From NCBI RefSeq assembly GCF_018069805.1, contig NZ_JAGPYN010000013.1, positions 62,001 to 126,000 on the forward strand: a DNA stretch of 64,000 nucleotides, read 5' to 3'. The notes under the pieces were generated by a model, which was not told where the DNA came from, ran no database searches, and was given only the letters and a program-made list of their open reading frames with translations. Positions within the stretch are counted from its first letter, which is position 1; the number at the start of each line of letters is the position of its first letter. This DNA comes from Pseudoalteromonas ostreae. Its GTDB lineage: Bacteria; Pseudomonadota; Gammaproteobacteria; Enterobacterales; Alteromonadaceae. A program made the position numbers and the translations under genes. Below, piece by piece: positions 45,660 to 54,115 of this stretch.

Positions 45660-45976
45660 TGGCGTGGATTTATTTAATTATTGCAGGCTTGCTGGAAATT
45701 GGCTGGCCAGTTGGGTTAAAAATGTCGCAAGAGGGTGAAAATCGCTGGTTAGGTATTGGCATTGCTGTGGCGTTTATGGTCGCCAGTGGTTTTATGTTAT
45801 GGCTGGCACAGCGTGATATTTCGATGGGGACTTCCTACGCAGTGTGGACAGGCATTGGCGCTGCAGGAACATTTTTAGTAGGAATACTATTTTATAATGA
45901 TGCAGCAACATTCGGCCGTATTGCCGGTGTATTAATGATTATTAGCGGTGTTATCACATTGAAAATCAGCCATTAA
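45659..45976 (+). CDS. sugE: SMR-family exporter, SugE/Gdx type
   Basis: 105 aa, four membrane helices. The conserved Glu (E13) in AGLLEIGWPVGLK, AVWTGIGAAGTFLVGI and the small size mark the SugE (Gdx) branch of the small multidrug resistance family. Gdx proteins export guanidinium; others export quaternary ammonium compounds. Its ATG overlaps the GNAT-nitrilase stop by one base, so the two are translationally coupled. Guanidinium transport is family knowledge, not shown here. Confidence 0.9.
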   Translation: MAWIYLIIAGLLEIGWPVGLKMSQEGENRWLGIGIAVAFMVASGFMLWLAQRDISMGTSYAVWTGIGAAGTFLVGILFYNDAATFGRIAGVLMIISGVITLKISH

Positions 45977-45996
45977 TTCAGTGAATTAAAAAATCG

Positions 45997-46030
45997 AAAG
46001 GCGGCCACGTTGCAGTGAGCCGCCTTTGTT
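45997..46030. terminator. Bidirectional terminator between sugE and the EamA transporter
   Basis: AAAGGCGGC (45997-46005) and GCCGCCTTT (46019-46027) enclose an inner CAC/GTG stem. Confidence 0.88.
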
Positions 46031-46032
46031 AT

Positions 46033-46914
46033 TTATATCGAAGGTAGCATGACTAATACTGCGGCCATAGCAATTAACACCAGTCCTGCGGTATCTTGGC
46101 GTTTTAAAGGCTGCTTGAGCCACAAAACTGAGATCAGGATTGTAAAAAATACTTCTACTTGCCCTAAGGTTTTGACATAGGCAACATGCTGTAAACTTAT
46201 CGCACTAAACCAACCAATCGAGCCTATGCAGCTAAAAAAACTCACCGCACTGGTGGTTTTTTTATGGTTCCACATAGCGCGAAATGTTGAGCGTTCCCTT
46301 ACTGTAATATAACCACATAGCATGATAGTTTGCAGGCTGATAATAAGCAGTAAAACCCATGCCGAGGAATAAGGAAACGACAGGCCTGAGTTTAGGCTTG
46401 CTTCGCGTATCCATGATGAGGAGAGTGCAAATGCTGTCCCACAGGCCAAGCCTAGTAAGGCTGTTTTTAAGCTAAAGTGCTTAATGTTAGCAATTCCACT
46501 TAATAGTAATACTGCAATTGAGCCAATAAACACGCCAAGCCAGCCTAATAAAGATAGCGTTGCGCCAAAAAATAATACTCCTAGTATAGCCGCAACGAGA
46601 GCTTCACTTTTTGCAAGACCAGCACCAACAGCAAAGTTATTCATTTTAAATAACGTCACCATTAATCCTGTTGCAATAATTTGCACTATGCTCGCGCCGA
46701 CAATGTAGCTAATAAAAGCTAGGTTGAAGGTGGGCAAGGGAGCATCTTGATAGAGATATAATGCAATGAGGTATGCCAAAGCAAGTGGGCTTGCAAGTAT
46801 AAAGCGCGCTAAGGTGACGCCTGCAACACTCACATGCGCACTTAGTTTACTTTGTAAAGCGTTGCGCCACGACTGCATAAAAGCGGCTAAAATAGTTAAA
46901 AAGATCCAAGTCAT
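46033..46914 (-). CDS. EamA/DMT-family transporter
   Basis: 293 aa from the ATG at 46914; an in-frame GTG at 46935 is an alternative, and neither has a clear ribosome site. There are about ten hydrophobic segments in two EamA-like halves (WIFLTILAAFMQSWRNALQSKL at the start). Inner-membrane exporter of unknown substrate. Convergent with sugE, monocistronic. Confidence 0.82.
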   Translation of the reverse strand: MTWIFLTILAAFMQSWRNALQSKLSAHVSVAGVTLARFILASPLALAYLIALYLYQDAPLPTFNLAFISYIVGASIVQIIATGLMVTLFKMNNFAVGAGLAKSEALVAAILGVLFFGATLSLLGWLGVFIGSIAVLLLSGIANIKHFSLKTALLGLACGTAFALSSSWIREASLNSGLSFPYSSAWVLLLIISLQTIMLCGYITVRERSTFRAMWNHKKTTSAVSFFSCIGSIGWFSAISLQHVAYVKTLGQVEVFFTILISVLWLKQPLKRQDTAGLVLIAMAAVLVMLPSI

Positions 46915-46990
46915 AATGAAAAAACAGCAATTCACAGAGGCGGATAAGTTAACAGTGCCAAGGCTCTAAAGCGAACTAAGATTCCATAAA

Positions 46991-47101
46991 ATGAAAATAT
47001 CTTTGCTGCGACAATATGCCACAGCTGCAAATCCAACTTTTTGGGCTATAGTTATCGCGATGTTATTGTTAGTCGCAATGCCCTGTATTTATTCATATTA
47101 G
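46991..47101 (+). CDS. Possible 36-aa single-helix membrane peptide
   Basis: The frame encodes MKISLLRQYATAANPTFW followed by a hydrophobic helix (AIVIAMLLLVAMPCIY). It has a sensible short membrane-protein layout, but the ribosome site is weak and it lies next to a broken gene. It could be a real small membrane peptide or chance. Confidence 0.3.
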   Translation: MKISLLRQYATAANPTFWAIVIAMLLLVAMPCIYSY

Positions 47102-47186
47102 TCATTGCGGCTTTTTTATTACTCAAGTCAATTACGCGATCAGCTTAGCTGCGCTAAGTTAATGAAAACTATGATTAGGAGTAAAG

Positions 47187-47481
47187 ATGACGATATTACT
47201 TATTTGCGCACTACTTGCTGTACTGATGCCTTACTTTGCCAAGGCCCCGTGGCATTTGCAATGAACAAGCTCGATGGCTACGATAATAAGCACCCAAGAG
47301 AGCAACAGTCTAAGCTCACCGGATTTGGCGCAAGGGCGCTGGCGGCACATCAAAATTGTTTTGAATCATTGCCCGCGTTCTATATTGTGCTTTTTACTAT
47401 CTAAATTTAGACGCACTGCGTTCTTTATCATGGCTGGTTGGTTTAGCTGCTGCAGTCGCTATGATTGTTGTGTGCTTGTAA
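47187..47481 (+). pseudogene. Broken MAPEG-family membrane protein gene
   Basis: A good ribosome site (TTAGGAG) and ATG begin MTILLICALLAVLMPYFAKAP. A frameshift near 47244 then moves the family-typical AFAMNKLDGYDNKHPREQQ and LTGFGARALAAHQNCFESLPAF into another frame. A deletion follows (about one helix missing), then LDALRSLSWLVGLAAAVAMIVV in a third segment. About 98 codons remain against about 130 in the family. The last stop codon TAA is formed where the MITE begins. Confidence 0.85.
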
Positions 47482-47642
47482 TACCAATCGAGTTAAGTTA
47501 CTGACCATTTATAGCGACAGATAAATGGAGTGATAACAAGGCGTAAATTTTGACATGTAGTTGTTATACTTGAAAAAATTATAACGCAGTTAGCGCTTTA
47601 TTTAGCTCGCTAGAATGGTTAAATATTTAAGTCGATTGGTAT
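47481..47642. mobile_element. MITE-like element with ATACCAATCG terminal inverted repeats
   Basis: 162 bp. The 29-bp ends (47481-47509 and the reverse complement of 47614-47642) match at 23 of 29 positions, with the outer 11 identical (ATACCAATCGA). No coding frame. It resembles short palindromic repeats I recall as common in Pseudoalteromonas and relatives. It abuts the dead MAPEG gene. Confidence 0.75.
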
Positions 47643-47717
47643 AAGCTTTGTTTTTTAAAACGCTAAAGCAAGCGGCTTAAATAAGGCGCTTGCTTTAGGG
47701 TCTTTGGTTGTTAAAAT

Positions 47718-48929
47718 TTACTTGGTCGCAACAGTCACCTTTTCAATAAGTTGTTCTGATTTGTAATTACTGTCAATTGCAAAGTCTAACTGTACCAATA
47801 CATCTTTAAAGCCTGAATCTGAAGGCTTATATTGCCATTGCATTAACGCTTTTTTTGCCTCTTTATCGAATGTTTTTTCAGGTTTAGCATTCACAACCGA
47901 CACATTTTGTGTCTTTCCGGCTGGGCTAATATCGTATTTTAATACTACTGAACCGCTGATACCTTGTTCAGCTGCCTGTATAGGGTAAAGAGGCTCAATA
48001 CGCATGATGGGTGAAATAGCTTGCACCTTACTTATTGCTTCTGGTTGTTTTGCGATAGCAAAGCTGCTGATCATGCCCACGGCAAAAATAAGCAGAGCGC
48101 CTTTGGCAATCATTGAGCTATTGCCGGTGTGTTTGATTTGATTGAGTCGTTGTAACATTGTGTTTTTATCTCCATAGTGTGAGTAAGCTATTAACCCTGC
48201 ACGGCTATTTGCTGCACAGTTGATCAGAGCTTTACTGTATAAAATGCGTTGTTGAGTTGTTTTATTGGTCAGTACTTTTTCGTCGCACGACAGCTCTTGC
48301 AAGCGCCTAAAGCTCATGTAGCCAAGCCAAGCCAGTGGATTAAACCAAATCAGTAGTGTGGCCATTAATGCCAGCGCATTAAATAAATTATCGGCGCGTT
48401 TTATATGTACTTTTTCATGTTCAATGATCAGCGTTAACGCATTGCTATCAATGTGTTGTGTATAGGCGGTTGGTAGAACTAGCTGATTACTGAATAGCCC
48501 TATAACCATTGGTGTATTAACGGCGCTACTTTGTAATAGTTGCATGTCGGGATGTGCCTCAATCAGCACTTTATCATCAAGATTGGTTAATCGTAATTGG
48601 TTGATAAACCGCAGATGTACCACGATGGCAGTTAACGCCAGTATGCTAAATATAGTGCTATAAACTAGTACCCAACTAATACTAATCGTTGTTGAAAAAT
48701 CTTGCCTGGGGCTGATCAGCATAGTGCTAATGACGTTGTTTGGCAGCGGCTTAAAATGCTCTGGCATATTTGCTAGCAGTAATGTGATTGGTAACATTAG
48801 CCATAACTTATAGACAAAGTTAGCATTGAGCCATTTTAGTGAACAGCGTTCTAAAACCAGCAAACTGAGTATCAGTAAGCTGATTAATAGTTGCTGCTCA
48901 AGAAGCCAGTTAAAGGTGTTTTCTAACAT
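47718..48929 (-). CDS. BlaR1/MecR1-type M56 metallopeptidase with TonB-like C-terminal domain
   Basis: 403 aa. Membrane helices near 10-28, 40-55, 85-105 and about 265-290. The M56 zinc motif is HEKVH (H171, E172, H175) in LIIEHEKVHIKRADN. The C-terminus (about 310-395, IEPLYPIQAAEQGISGSVVLKYDISPAG) is a TonB-type domain in place of a penicillin-binding sensor. It follows a BlaI-type repressor by 9 bases. In BlaR1 systems the peptidase relieves repression by BlaI. What signal the TonB-like domain serves is unknown. Confidence 0.9.
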   Translation of the reverse strand: MLENTFNWLLEQQLLISLLILSLLVLERCSLKWLNANFVYKLWLMLPITLLLANMPEHFKPLPNNVISTMLISPRQDFSTTISISWVLVYSTIFSILALTAIVVHLRFINQLRLTNLDDKVLIEAHPDMQLLQSSAVNTPMVIGLFSNQLVLPTAYTQHIDSNALTLIIEHEKVHIKRADNLFNALALMATLLIWFNPLAWLGYMSFRRLQELSCDEKVLTNKTTQQRILYSKALINCAANSRAGLIAYSHYGDKNTMLQRLNQIKHTGNSSMIAKGALLIFAVGMISSFAIAKQPEAISKVQAISPIMRIEPLYPIQAAEQGISGSVVLKYDISPAGKTQNVSVVNAKPEKTFDKEAKKALMQWQYKPSDSGFKDVLVQLDFAIDSNYKSEQLIEKVTVATK

Positions 48930-48938
48930 ATTAAGCCC

Positions 48939-49313
48939 TTACTTTTGCTGTTTTTCCCAGTCATCAATCACCTTTTTAAGTTCGTTGATGTCTTGTTGAG
49001 AAAGTTGCTCAGATTTAGCAAAACCGCTGACTAACGGCGCGATACGGCCACTAAAAAAACGCTCAATAAAATTTTGACTTTCTTTTAGCGTGTATTCAGC
49101 GCGTTCCATGCAAGGAGTGTAAATATACTGGCGGCCATCTTTTTTAAAGCTGAGTGCGCCTTTTTTTACTAACCGACCGAGTAAGGTTTTAATGGTTTTT
49201 TCGTGCCATTGTTTATCATCGCTTAAACGCTCGATAATTTGGCTTGCTGTAGCAGGGTGGTTCAGCCAAAGTGCATCGAGCACTTCAAATTCTGCTTTTG
49301 ATAATTCAATCAT
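48939..49313 (-). CDS. BlaI/MecI/CopY-family transcriptional repressor
   Basis: 124 aa. Winged helix-turn-helix domain (LSKAEFEVLDALWLNHPATASQIIERL and KTIKTLLGRLVKKGALSFKKDGRQYIYTP) and a C-terminal dimerisation region, typical of BlaI. Its promoter region carries two TACA-NN-TGTA dyads, the BlaI consensus, so it is expected to repress itself and the M56 gene. Confidence 0.92.
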   Translation of the reverse strand: MIELSKAEFEVLDALWLNHPATASQIIERLSDDKQWHEKTIKTLLGRLVKKGALSFKKDGRQYIYTPCMERAEYTLKESQNFIERFFSGRIAPLVSGFAKSEQLSQQDINELKKVIDDWEKQQK

Positions 49314-49323
49314 ATATATTGCC

Positions 49324-49359
49324 TACAGGTGTAATCTTTAACTTAAGATTACACCTGTA
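49324..49359. promoter_or_regulatory. Pair of BlaI-type operators
   Basis: Two 10-bp dyads of BlaI consensus TACA-NN-TGTA, TACAGGTGTA (49324-49333) and TACACCTGTA (49350-49359), are themselves arranged as a 15-bp perfect inverted repeat around 6 bases. They lie 11-46 bases upstream of the repressor start. Confidence 0.88.
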
Positions 49360-49392
49360 ATCAAACTTTGCAACTATTTTATATAAAAATAA

Positions 49393-50085
49393 TTAGTTTT
49401 TTAAAATGTCAGATTTATTTATTTCACGATAGGTATTTTCTGGCAGGCTTAGGGTAGCCAAATTAAGCTCGGCAATTTGTTCTCGGTAAAGATCAATCAC
49501 TTTATAGCCACAGTAATGGGCCATTTTTCGGATTTGGCGATTCAGCCCTTGCTTTAAAATAATACTAAATTGGCAGTCAGCTACTTTCTCCACGGTGCAT
49601 GGCAGTGTGATATGTTTATCAACAGGCACACCATTTGCCATTTTTTGGCTAAAGCCATCATTAAGCGGTTTATCAACAGTGACTAAATAACGTTTTGGCT
49701 GGTGGAAGTCAGGATGGATCAGCTGATTACAAAATTCACCATCATTAGTCAGTATTAACAGACCACGAGAATCTTTATCTAGCCTGCCAATGGGGTATAC
49801 GCGGGTGTCTGTTGGTAGATGGTGAATTAAGCTGCTAGGGTCATGTTGATTGAGTTTACAATCAATTCCTACTGGTTTGTGATAGGCATAATAAACGCGC
49901 GTTGCTTTACCTTGTACACGTGTGTTATTGACGCGTATATCGTCGTTATCATTAACGTGATCAATATGATTGGCTGGGCGGTTATTTACGCTCACCACAC
50001 CTTCATCAATCAGCCGCGAGGCTTGTTTACGAGAACAAACACCAGCATGGGCAAGGTATTTAGCTAGACGAGTTTTCTCGCTCAT
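49393..50085 (-). CDS. rluF: RluF-like 23S rRNA pseudouridine synthase
   Basis: 230 aa. An S4 RNA-binding domain (RLAKYLAHAGVCSRKQASRLIDEGVVSVN) precedes the RsuA-family catalytic domain, with the nucleophile D103 in GRLDKDSRGLL and QGLNRQIRKM near the end. The family isomerises uridine in 23S rRNA (RluF: U2604). Assignment to RluF rather than RluB or RluE rests on overall look, so the position is less certain than the activity. Confidence 0.85.
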   Translation of the reverse strand: MSEKTRLAKYLAHAGVCSRKQASRLIDEGVVSVNNRPANHIDHVNDNDDIRVNNTRVQGKATRVYYAYHKPVGIDCKLNQHDPSSLIHHLPTDTRVYPIGRLDKDSRGLLILTNDGEFCNQLIHPDFHQPKRYLVTVDKPLNDGFSQKMANGVPVDKHITLPCTVEKVADCQFSIILKQGLNRQIRKMAHYCGYKVIDLYREQIAELNLATLSLPENTYREINKSDILKN

Positions 50086-50173
50086 AAATTAAGTCGCTTC
50101 GGTTCAAATTGATCAAAGTATATCAAAGCAACGTACAGATAACTTAATCCACTGTAAAAAAAAGGGTTTCACC

Positions 50174-50479
50174 ATGGCGATAAAATTATCAGAACTTAAA
50201 AATTACCAGCCTTTGCAAAAAGTTATTGTTCACTCATTGGAAATGGCTTTATACCAAGTGTCGGTGATGATCAACAATGTTGAGTATTATGTAACGGATG
50301 AGCAAGGGGAGTTTATTCGTGGCTTAAGTCCATTGCATATTCAAAAACGACTCGACCACCTTAGTTATGCGCAAATGGTATTGCGTCATACCAGTGCATA
50401 CGATGAAATGTGTGGCCAGAGTGAAAAAGTGGGCAGTAATATGCTTGAGGTGCCTTACGGTAAAAATTATTTATATTAA
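50174..50479 (+). CDS. DUF6482 family protein
   Basis: 101 aa, soluble. IKLSELKNYQPLQKVIVHSLEMALYQVSV followed by a C-terminal MLEVPYG is the shape of a small conserved gammaproteobacterial family (DUF6482 in my recollection). Function unknown. It precedes the GNAT gene by 46 bases. Confidence 0.7.
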   Translation: MAIKLSELKNYQPLQKVIVHSLEMALYQVSVMINNVEYYVTDEQGEFIRGLSPLHIQKRLDHLSYAQMVLRHTSAYDEMCGQSEKVGSNMLEVPYGKNYLY

Positions 50480-50525
50480 CTTGTTAGTCATTTTAACTGA
50501 CCTTTTAACTTGGTAAAAAGCGACC

Positions 50526-50936
50526 ATGTATCAGTTTGAAAATGATGATTCACAGGTATTAGAACAGTTATTGCGTGAGCAAATAGTTGCTTATAATCAA
50601 GCTCACTTTGATGCACAAAGACTGCCATTAGGGTGCAAATTTGTTGATAAAAATCAGCAAGTGGTGGCGGCTGTAGCTGCTCAATTATTTGGTAACTGGT
50701 TACAAATAAATTGGCTTTGGTGTGATGAAAAAGCACGCGGTCAAGGCCTAGCCAGTAAGTTACTTAGCGCGATCGAATTAAAGGGTAAGCAGTTAGGTGC
50801 GCTGCAAGTTCAGCTTGATACTTTAGATTTTCAAGCTAAACCATTTTATGAACATCGTGGTTATGAAGTTAAATATCAACTCGATAATTATCCTCGCTCT
50901 GGCACCCGCTACTTTATGGAAAAATCACTTAGTTAG
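50526..50936 (+). CDS. GNAT-family N-acetyltransferase
   Basis: 136 aa. The acetyl-CoA loop is WLWCDEKARGQGLASKLLSAIE, followed by LDTLDFQAKPFYEHRGYE, the common end of the fold. Substrate unknown. Its 3' end overlaps the convergent HopJ-like gene by 8 bases. Confidence 0.88.
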   Translation: MYQFENDDSQVLEQLLREQIVAYNQAHFDAQRLPLGCKFVDKNQQVVAAVAAQLFGNWLQINWLWCDEKARGQGLASKLLSAIELKGKQLGALQVQLDTLDFQAKPFYEHRGYEVKYQLDNYPRSGTRYFMEKSLS

Positions 50937-51291
50937 TTGTTAATGGTTCGCCATCAAAAGTAATGCCCAAGAAGGGGGTTACTTCCGGTGCTAACATAAA
51001 CGTACGAATGTTCATGTGATCGTGTTCATTAGGATGACCAAGTACATCATCACGATAAAACGCGCCAAAGCAATCTAGGGTGTTTTGTTTACTTAGCTGG
51101 TTAAGTTTAGCAAAAGCAAAAATTTTACATGAGCCATTATTTTCACCAGCGGCACTTTTTAAGCCGTGGTTATTGAATGCGCAGGCTGTAAAAGTATAGT
51201 TTGCTTCAATCACTGCCATCGTATCGGCAAATGCAATGGTGTGTGGCTCATTAGCCAGACGGCTTAAAAAATCGTTGAGTGTCATCGTCAT
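50929..51291 (-). CDS. HopJ family protein
   Basis: 120 aa matching HopJ (PF08888): FADTMAVIEANYTFTACAFNNHG and NTLDCFGAFYRDDVLGHPNEHDHMNIRTFM. HopJ was named from a Pseudomonas syringae effector candidate, but it is widespread in free-living bacteria without type III secretion, and none is visible here. Function unknown. It lies 2 bases downstream of the retropepsin gene. Confidence 0.9.
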   Translation of the reverse strand: MTMTLNDFLSRLANEPHTIAFADTMAVIEANYTFTACAFNNHGLKSAAGENNGSCKIFAFAKLNQLSKQNTLDCFGAFYRDDVLGHPNEHDHMNIRTFMLAPEVTPFLGITFDGEPLTTN

Positions 51292-51293
51292 CC

Positions 51294-52406
51294 TTATTTA
51301 GCTAACTCTAGCTGATTAGTTTGTTGATTAATATTAAATTTAAACAACTGTAAAAAATTCATGCCGAGTAATCCATAACCACTATGGTTATCAATTACTA
51401 ACACTTCAAAGTTTTCAATGTATTGCTGGCCAATTAAAATTGAATCAAGTTGGTAGCGTTTTGCGATTACTTGGCCGTTGGCGGTATTTATGTTTAAGCT
51501 ATCAATATAGTCGGGTATTGGCTGTAATGCTTGAAATACGTTATTTGGTAATACGGTATAGCTTGCCCCTGTATCTATCATTAGTTGGGTGTTGAGCGCA
51601 TCGTTGATTTGCATATCTAATAAATAGTGGGCGCCGTATGGATGTAATGGTACTAGATCAATACCACTTTGCGCTTGTGCTATGCGTGTTTGTAATTCAG
51701 CAAGCTGTGCTTGTAATGAATGCTCCACAGGAAAGCGCTCTAATGTTGCTTGCGCGCTTAGCAGGTCACCGAGATGGTAATACGCATTAGCGAGTGCGAA
51801 TAAATAATTAGAATTTTCGTTATCATAATCAAGCCACACCAAGGTTTGATTAATGGTTTTTTGCCACGCGTGCTGTTCTGTAAGTGTTTTTATTTGTGCG
51901 ATTGTCAATTGCATTAAACGCATATTAATAGCTGCTTGCTGGCTTTCATTGGTAAGTGATTGCAATGAGAGTAATGCAACAATAGCTTGGTGCAGCTGTT
52001 GGTTTTTCACTAAACGTTCGGCATCAAGCTGCAACATATTTATATCGTATGGATAGCTATTTAAAAATAATTGCAAAAAAGTCTCTGCAACTATGAGCTC
52101 ATTATTTTTTAACCAGTTATCGAGTTTATCTAACCATAAAAAGTAAAGTTGTTCAGCTTGTAATGGCTGGCTTGTAGTTAATGCTTGGTAGCTGGCTAAG
52201 GCAGCCGTAAACTGTTGCTGATTAAATTGCTGTAGAGCTTGCTGATAGGGGGATTGCTGATTGTTTTCAACGATAACTGATGGCGACAATTTAACGGCTG
52301 CTTGCGGGGCTGTTGCTTGCTGTTGTGGCCACAATAAATAGCCATTAAGTGCCACTGATAGCAGTAGCAGCAGCGTGATCAATTTAGTAACAGCAGTCCC
52401 TTTCAT
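51294..52406 (-). CDS. Retropepsin-like aspartic peptidase with TPR-like region
   Basis: 370 aa; AGGAG precedes the ATG. An N-terminal anchor helix (about 8-26) is followed by TPR-like helical repeats (about 50-245, e.g. SPYQQALQQFNQQQFTAALASYQAL). A retropepsin domain with D278 in LMIDTGASYTVLP and GLLGMNFL near the end completes it. Single-domain retropepsins act as dimers, probably in the periplasm. Upstream of hopJ, likely co-transcribed. Confidence 0.85.
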   Translation of the reverse strand: MKGTAVTKLITLLLLLSVALNGYLLWPQQQATAPQAAVKLSPSVIVENNQQSPYQQALQQFNQQQFTAALASYQALTTSQPLQAEQLYFLWLDKLDNWLKNNELIVAETFLQLFLNSYPYDINMLQLDAERLVKNQQLHQAIVALLSLQSLTNESQQAAINMRLMQLTIAQIKTLTEQHAWQKTINQTLVWLDYDNENSNYLFALANAYYHLGDLLSAQATLERFPVEHSLQAQLAELQTRIAQAQSGIDLVPLHPYGAHYLLDMQINDALNTQLMIDTGASYTVLPNNVFQALQPIPDYIDSLNINTANGQVIAKRYQLDSILIGQQYIENFEVLVIDNHSGYGLLGMNFLQLFKFNINQQTNQLELAK

Positions 52407-52423
52407 TGCTCGCTCCTAGAATA

Positions 52424-53137
52424 TTATGACTGGCTTAAAAAGTGTTTAAGTGCTTGAATATCAGTTATTTCAATATCGGCTAAGCCTTTGTAGGCATATT
52501 TAGCTGCTTGGTTATTTAACCAAAGTGACTGACAACCCGCATTATGCGCACCTTGTACATCGGTGTCTAAACTATCGCCGATGTGCAAAATATGCTGGGT
52601 TGGTACGCCAAGCGCGGCGGCGGCCTGTTCAAACATCGTGGTATGAGGTTTAGCTTTACCGTGAATGCCTGCTTGTAAAACCAGTTCAAATACACCATTT
52701 AAGTTAAAACGTTCAATTTCTACATTACCATTGGTAATAGCAATTAATCGATAGCGTTTACTAAGTTGTGAAAGTAAATCGAGCACTTTATCATCCACCA
52801 CAATTTGGCTGCGGGCATCAGCAAATGCTTGATAAGCATTATTAGCATGGTGTTCGAGCTCTGCGTTTTGATATCCCAATTTGGCTAGAGCCACGCGCAA
52901 GGTACTTTTACGCCACTGGGTAACATTGTCGACTAACTCGGGATTATCAAGTAGCGCCTGCTCACGGCATTGTTGCCAATAGTTTTTCCCTTGCGCTTGC
53001 CAGTTTGGCAGTGCATTGAGATAATTTATCTGTGCTTGAACGGCTGCTGCAATAATCGGATGGTTATTGTATAAGGTGTCGTCTAAGTCAAAACTCAGTA
53101 CGGAAAAAGGTGAAATGGCGCGATTAAAGCGGATCAT
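52424..53137 (-). CDS. yigB: HAD-family phosphatase YigB-like
   Basis: 237 aa. Nucleophile motif FDLDDTLYN (D17), LIAITNGN motif II and HIGDSLDTDVQGAHNAG motif III/IV. E. coli YigB dephosphorylates a riboflavin precursor. Gene order xerC-yigB is the same as in E. coli, which supports the name. It lies 12 bases after xerC. Confidence 0.9.
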   Translation of the reverse strand: MIRFNRAISPFSVLSFDLDDTLYNNHPIIAAAVQAQINYLNALPNWQAQGKNYWQQCREQALLDNPELVDNVTQWRKSTLRVALAKLGYQNAELEHHANNAYQAFADARSQIVVDDKVLDLLSQLSKRYRLIAITNGNVEIERFNLNGVFELVLQAGIHGKAKPHTTMFEQAAAALGVPTQHILHIGDSLDTDVQGAHNAGCQSLWLNNQAAKYAYKGLADIEITDIQALKHFLSQS

Positions 53138-53149
53138 ATAAGCTCCTTG

Positions 53150-54115
53150 CTAGTCGGTATTTGAGCGTTTTTTAGCGCGAGGGTGCGTGTTGTCATACAC
53201 TTTAGCTAAATGTTGAAAATCTAAATGGGTATACACTTGAGTGGCCGATAAACTGCTGTGACCCAATAACTCTTGTACTGCTCGCAAGTCACCCGATGAT
53301 TCTAAAATATGTGATGCAAATGAATGGCGTAATTTATGTGGGTGTACTTGGCTGCTAATACCTTGTTTTATTCCCCACTCTTGCATGCGTAGCCGTACGT
53401 GACGTGCTGAAATGCGGCATTTTTTGCTACTGACAAATACTGCAATTTCTTCTGGATGAGTAAATTGAGGGCGTAGTTTAAGCCATTTATTTAATGATTC
53501 TAGCGCCTTGCCTCCCACTGGTAACAGGCGTTCTTTGTTGCCCTTGCCACGGACTAATATTTCCCCCGCACTGCGATTTATATCTTGTAGGTTAGCACCA
53601 ACTAACTCACTAATTCGCAAGCCAGATGAATACATTAGCTCCATCATTGCTTGATCGCGAACTGCTAGGGGATCATCGTCGTGAATATCAAGTAACCGTG
53701 CCATTTGGTCTACATCAAGGTTTTTAGGCAAGGGTTTGGCAAATTTGGGGCCTTTGATTGCTTCAGCCGGATTATGATAATGACGGTGTTGATTGATATC
53801 TTTGGTTTTTAAAAATTTATACAAGCTGCGAATACAGCTAAGCTTTAAACTAATAGTACGGCCACTTAGCTGTTTGCCTCGAAGCTGCATGCTGTAACGG
53901 CGTATATGCTCACCCTGTACGTTTGACCAGTCATCACAAAGCTTACTGAAATATAATGCGGCAAAGCCAAGTTGGCTGGTATATTGAATTATGGTGTGCG
54001 GTGAGTATTGCTTCTCAAACTTAAGGTAGTCGCTAAATTGTTGAATAGGCGTACGCCATACATCACTTAACTGCTCGTAAAGTGCATTTATATCAGGCGG
54101 GAGCTGTTCGCTCAT
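53150..54115 (-). CDS. xerC: Site-specific tyrosine recombinase XerC
   Basis: 321 aa. An N-terminal SAM-like core-binding domain (FSDYLKFEKQYSPHTIIQYTSQL) and a catalytic domain with the Arg in SSGLRISELVG, HKLRHSFASH, GHSSLSATQVYTH and the nucleophile Tyr in VYTHL. With XerD it resolves chromosome dimers at dif. Between the DUF484 gene and yigB as in Enterobacteria. Confidence 0.95.
   Translation of the reverse strand: MSEQLPPDINALYEQLSDVWRTPIQQFSDYLKFEKQYSPHTIIQYTSQLGFAALYFSKLCDDWSNVQGEHIRRYSMQLRGKQLSGRTISLKLSCIRSLYKFLKTKDINQHRHYHNPAEAIKGPKFAKPLPKNLDVDQMARLLDIHDDDPLAVRDQAMMELMYSSGLRISELVGANLQDINRSAGEILVRGKGNKERLLPVGGKALESLNKWLKLRPQFTHPEEIAVFVSSKKCRISARHVRLRMQEWGIKQGISSQVHPHKLRHSFASHILESSGDLRAVQELLGHSSLSATQVYTHLDFQHLAKVYDNTHPRAKKRSNTD

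Noticed and set aside
47718-49313. Beta-lactam resistance operon
   Set aside because: The M56 protein lacks a penicillin-binding sensor domain and no beta-lactamase or PBP gene is adjacent.
50929-51291. HopJ gene as a sign of type III secretion
   Set aside because: The family is widespread in free-living bacteria, and no secretion genes or chaperones are visible.
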